From Spirochaetaceae bacterium (GTDB taxonomy: Bacteria > Spirochaetota > Spirochaetia > Treponematales > Breznakiellaceae), in assembly GCA_031278935.1 (NCBI GenBank), contig JAITJK010000104.1, forward strand, positions 1 to 8,337: DNA of 8,337 nucleotides, given 5' to 3'. Shown here piece after piece: positions 6,011 to 8,337 of the stretch. Numbering within the stretch: the stretch's first letter is position 1; each line of letters begins with the position of its first letter. The position numbers and the translations under genes were made by a program. The notes under the pieces are model-generated. The model was not told where the DNA came from and did not search any database. It saw nothing but the letters and a program-made list of their open reading frames with translations.

Positions 6011-7912
6011 ATGGATAGAGAACGTAGCCCTGCCAGGGGCTTTCCGGGGAGCGTCCTGCGGGGATTGGGGGGACTGGAACAAGGGCTAGGCTACGCCGCC
6101 TTGGTGGTACTAGCCTTGCTTCCCGTGGCGGACGCGGTGGCCCGGTTTTTGAAGACCGGGATTCCCAGTTCTACGGATTTTTTGGTCCACTGCCTTTTGG
6201 TGGTGGGCCTTATATCGGGGATGCTGGCCACGAAAACCAACGAGCATCTTTCCATAGGCCTGGTGGACAACTTCGGTAATCCCCGGATGAAGCGGCTGGT
6301 GGCCCTGGGGCATAAGCTCTTATCCGCCTATATCCTCATCCAGGTAGCCCTCTGCGGCGGTTCTTTTGTCTTAATCGGTCTTTCGCCCTGGTACATGATA
6401 GGCTTCATCCCGAACCAAGTCTTTGGTGCGATCATTCCCATCGGCTACGGGGTGATGGCGGTGCGCTTTGCCCTGAGCGCCCCGGTCCGGGGCAAAGCGC
6501 GGATCCTACCGGTATTGGCGCTGCTTTTGGGCGCCCTCTGGTCCTGGCCCATGATCGCGAAGATCCTCTGGGGCTTTGACACGCCTCCCGCCCTGTATCC
6601 CCTCATGGACCTTTGGTATACCCTGGGGTATTACCTGAAAATCCCTGCGGTGCTCTTTCTCTTGGCTGCGGCCCTGGCGGGGACCCCGCTTTTCGTGGTC
6701 ATGGGAGGCCTCGCCCTCATCCTCCTCCAGGCCGCGGGGGGTGAGGTGGACGTGGTAGCCAACCAGATTTACACCACCCTCACCAAGGACAGTTTCATCG
6801 CTATCCCCCTCTTTACCCTGGTGGGCTTCTTCTTGTCCGAGAGCAAAGCCGGGGAACGCTTGGTGCAGACCTTTCAGAGCCTTTTTTCCTGGCTACCCGG
6901 GGGCATGATCATTGCAACGGTGTGTATCTGCGCCTTTTTCGCCTCCTTCACCGGGGCATCGGGGGTTACGATTCTGGCCCTGGGGGGAATTCTTCACGCA
7001 GTTTTAACCAAATACGGCCATTCCGAAGGCTTTTCCATGGGCCTTTTAACGTCCGTAGGAAGCATCGGCCTGCTCTTCCCCCCCAGCATCCCCATCATTC
7101 TGGTAGGGACCGCCACCATGACCAATGTGGTCCAGGTATTTCTGGGGGGCATCATTCCCGGCTTGATTCTGGTGTTGGGGGTGATTATTTTCGGCATCGG
7201 CGCTTCGGTGAAAACCAAAATCCCCCGGGAGCCTTTCAACGTGTCTGCGGCTTTGGCGGGCTTACGGGCCTCTTTTTTTGAAATCCTGCTTCCGGTGATC
7301 CTTATGGGAGGATATTTTTCTGGGCTTTTGTCACTCATTGAAATCGGCGGTGTGGCGGTGTTGTATATCTTCATCGTGGAAGTGCTTATTCACCGGGACA
7401 TACCCTTTCGGGACTTGGCTCGGGTGGCCGCCAAAGCCATACCTATCATCGGCGGAGTGCTGTCGATTCTGGCTTTGGCCCAAGCCCTGTCTTATTACAT
7501 CGTGGACACCCAGGCTCCAGAAGCCCTGGTCCGCTGGATGCAGCGGGCCATTACCTCCAAGTACGTGTTTCTGTTGTTTCTGAACCTCAGTTTGTTGCTG
7601 GTGGGCTGTTTGATGGATATTTTCTCGGCTATTCTCATCGTGTTACCCCTTATTATACCCCTGGGCACGGCTTATGGAATTGATCCCATACATTTAGGGA
7701 TTATTTTCATTACGAACCTGGAAGTGGGTTTTCTCACTCCTCCCGTGGGGATGAATCTGTTTCTTGCGGCCTACCGATTCGACAAGCCCTTCGTGGCGAT
7801 CTGCCGGCACGTGTTTCCCTTCCTGCTTATCCAATTCACCGTGGTGCTTTTGGTTACCTATATCCCCTGGTTCTCCACCTTCCTCCCCAGCATCATTTCC
7901 TTCATGCCCTAG
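6011..7912 (+). CDS. Fused TRAP transporter permease, DctQ-DctM type (TatQM)
   Basis: This is a 633-residue inner-membrane protein that joins the small (DctQ) and large (DctM) TRAP permease subunits in one chain. The DctQ-like part (about 20-160) has four hydrophobic segments near 27-46, 57-74, 101-120 and 137-154. A further hydrophobic segment (about 165-187) probably links the two halves, as in fused SiaQM-type permeases. The DctM part (about 212-630) carries family motifs FTGASG (313-318), PPSIP (357-361), a conserved MDIFSAILIV helix (535-543) and LTPPVG (575-580). TRAP permeases usually couple import to a sodium gradient, and that is assumed here. The ATG at 6011 lies five bases after the tatP stop. 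An in-frame TTG at 6002 overlaps that stop as TTGA and would add three residues. Neither has a strong ribosome-binding site (a weak G-rich stretch at about 5996-6001), so translational coupling to tatP is likely. The T. pallidum counterpart is Tp0958. Confidence 0.93.
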   Translation: MDRERSPARGFPGSVLRGLGGLEQGLGYAALVVLALLPVADAVARFLKTGIPSSTDFLVHCLLVVGLISGMLATKTNEHLSIGLVDNFGNPRMKRLVALGHKLLSAYILIQVALCGGSFVLIGLSPWYMIGFIPNQVFGAIIPIGYGVMAVRFALSAPVRGKARILPVLALLLGALWSWPMIAKILWGFDTPPALYPLMDLWYTLGYYLKIPAVLFLLAAALAGTPLFVVMGGLALILLQAAGGEVDVVANQIYTTLTKDSFIAIPLFTLVGFFLSESKAGERLVQTFQSLFSWLPGGMIIATVCICAFFASFTGASGVTILALGGILHAVLTKYGHSEGFSMGLLTSVGSIGLLFPPSIPIILVGTATMTNVVQVFLGGIIPGLILVLGVIIFGIGASVKTKIPREPFNVSAALAGLRASFFEILLPVILMGGYFSGLLSLIEIGGVAVLYIFIVEVLIHRDIPFRDLARVAAKAIPIIGGVLSILALAQALSYYIVDTQAPEALVRWMQRAITSKYVFLLFLNLSLLLVGCLMDIFSAILIVLPLIIPLGTAYGIDPIHLGIIFITNLEVGFLTPPVGMNLFLAAYRFDKPFVAICRHVFPFLLIQFTVVLLVTYIPWFSTFLPSIISFMP

Positions 7913-8337
7913 CCACCACCTGCCGTGGAGGCGTATAAGGGGGCTGCGGGGTAAGGGAGCAGGGCTTACGTCCCTTCGTTCCCCCCCCCTGCTAGGGGGG
8001 GCTATGTTCCTATAGGGTACGTCGCATAGGAGAATGGTCTGACCCTAGAGGGTTTTAAATCCCTAAACACCGAAGATTACTTCCCCTCGCTCTCATAGGA
8101 AGTCCTGCTTAATCCCCTTGGATCCCAGAGTTTACTCTCAATGGCAGGCATCTCATTACCCGTTTTCCGACCCTTTTTGCAGTTCCAGGGGATTTAGCCA
8201 TAAGGGAATCCAAAGAATACGTATTCATCTCAACTACCTGAATCTAATGGTCAAAGACATAGGGTTCAATGGTGAAAATTCCAAAAAATTGTCTAGTGTT
8301 TTTGGTTTATTATGGAGATTTTGTATTTTTTGTTGAT
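7913..8337. other. Gene-free right flank with palindromes and a shift to AT-rich DNA
   Basis: These 425 bases hold no gene I can support. The first part is GC-rich and carries a strong hairpin (7983-8001). The last 140 bases are distinctly AT-rich. Short complementary segments are frequent: CCTATAGG (8009-8016), CTATG with CATAG (8002-8006 and 8025-8029), a near-palindrome AGGG-T-TTTAAA-T-CCCT (8049-8064), TAAATCCC with GGGATTTA (8056-8063 and 8189-8196), and AATCCCC with GGGGATT (8111-8117 and 8188-8194). This could be a structured RNA, a mobile-element edge or decayed sequence. I do not recognise a family. Confidence 0.4.
7983..8001 (+). terminator. GC-rich hairpin after the transporter operon, possible terminator
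   Basis: CCCCCCCT (7983-7990) pairs perfectly with AGGGGGGG (7994-8001) around a three-base loop, about 70 bases after the tatQM stop. It is the strongest hairpin in the flank and sits where an operon terminator would be expected. No T run follows on the plus strand, so it is not a typical intrinsic terminator. It may act as a transcript 3'-end stabiliser or a pause site instead. Confidence 0.35.

Noticed and set aside
8119..8232. Short minus-strand open frame of about 40 residues in the right flank
   Set aside because: It is too short, has no recognisable domain and no clear ribosome-binding site, and overlaps the palindromic segments.
8118..8336. Open frame of 72 codons at the right end
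   Set aside because: It starts at a TTG inside one of the complementary segments, has no ribosome-binding site, and its product has no recognisable motif. It lies in AT-rich sequence next to the window end, so I treat it as chance.
1..8337. CRISPR arrays, integrases or defence systems
   Set aside because: I saw no regularly spaced repeats and no recognisable nuclease, integrase or transposase gene in the window.

Overview
The window reads as a fragment of a spirochaete genome, most likely a Treponema or a close relative such as a gut treponeme. The main reason is the gene trio tatT-tatP-tatQM, which encodes a TRAP transporter with a TPR-type lipoprotein partner. This arrangement was characterised in Treponema pallidum (Tp0956-Tp0957-Tp0958). 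The genus call is an inference from gene content. The genes are clearly GC-rich by eye, unlike T. pallidum-style AT-neutral intergenic DNA, and both non-coding flanks are visibly richer in A and T.

Layout. Bases 1-75 are a low-complexity C-rich tract that looks like a contig-end sequencing artefact. Bases 76-317 hold no gene but include AT-rich promoter-like sequence. Bases 318-3818 encode a complete DNA polymerase III alpha subunit (dnaE), the replicative polymerase. A 145-base gap (3819-3963) with several small inverted repeats follows. Then come three tightly packed co-directional genes: a TatT lipoprotein (3964-4920), a DctP-family periplasmic binding protein (4956-6005) and a fused DctQ-DctM membrane permease (6011-7912). 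Bases 7913-8337 hold no gene I can support, but include a strong GC hairpin and a cluster of short complementary segments in increasingly AT-rich DNA.

How the genes work together. The transporter genes form one apparent operon. TatP would capture a ligand in the periplasm. TatT, anchored by lipid, would associate with TatP. The TatQM permease would move the ligand inward, presumably driven by an ion gradient as in other TRAP systems. TatP lacks the arginine that usually binds a carboxylate in DctP proteins, so the ligand is probably not a typical organic acid. dnaE has no obvious functional link to transport, and the pairing is probably positional only. The system is a member of a described family whose substrate is not settled, not a new system type. 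The most checkable new points are the altered ligand site, the possible alternative hairpins over the tatT ribosome-binding site, and the unexplained structured region at the right end.
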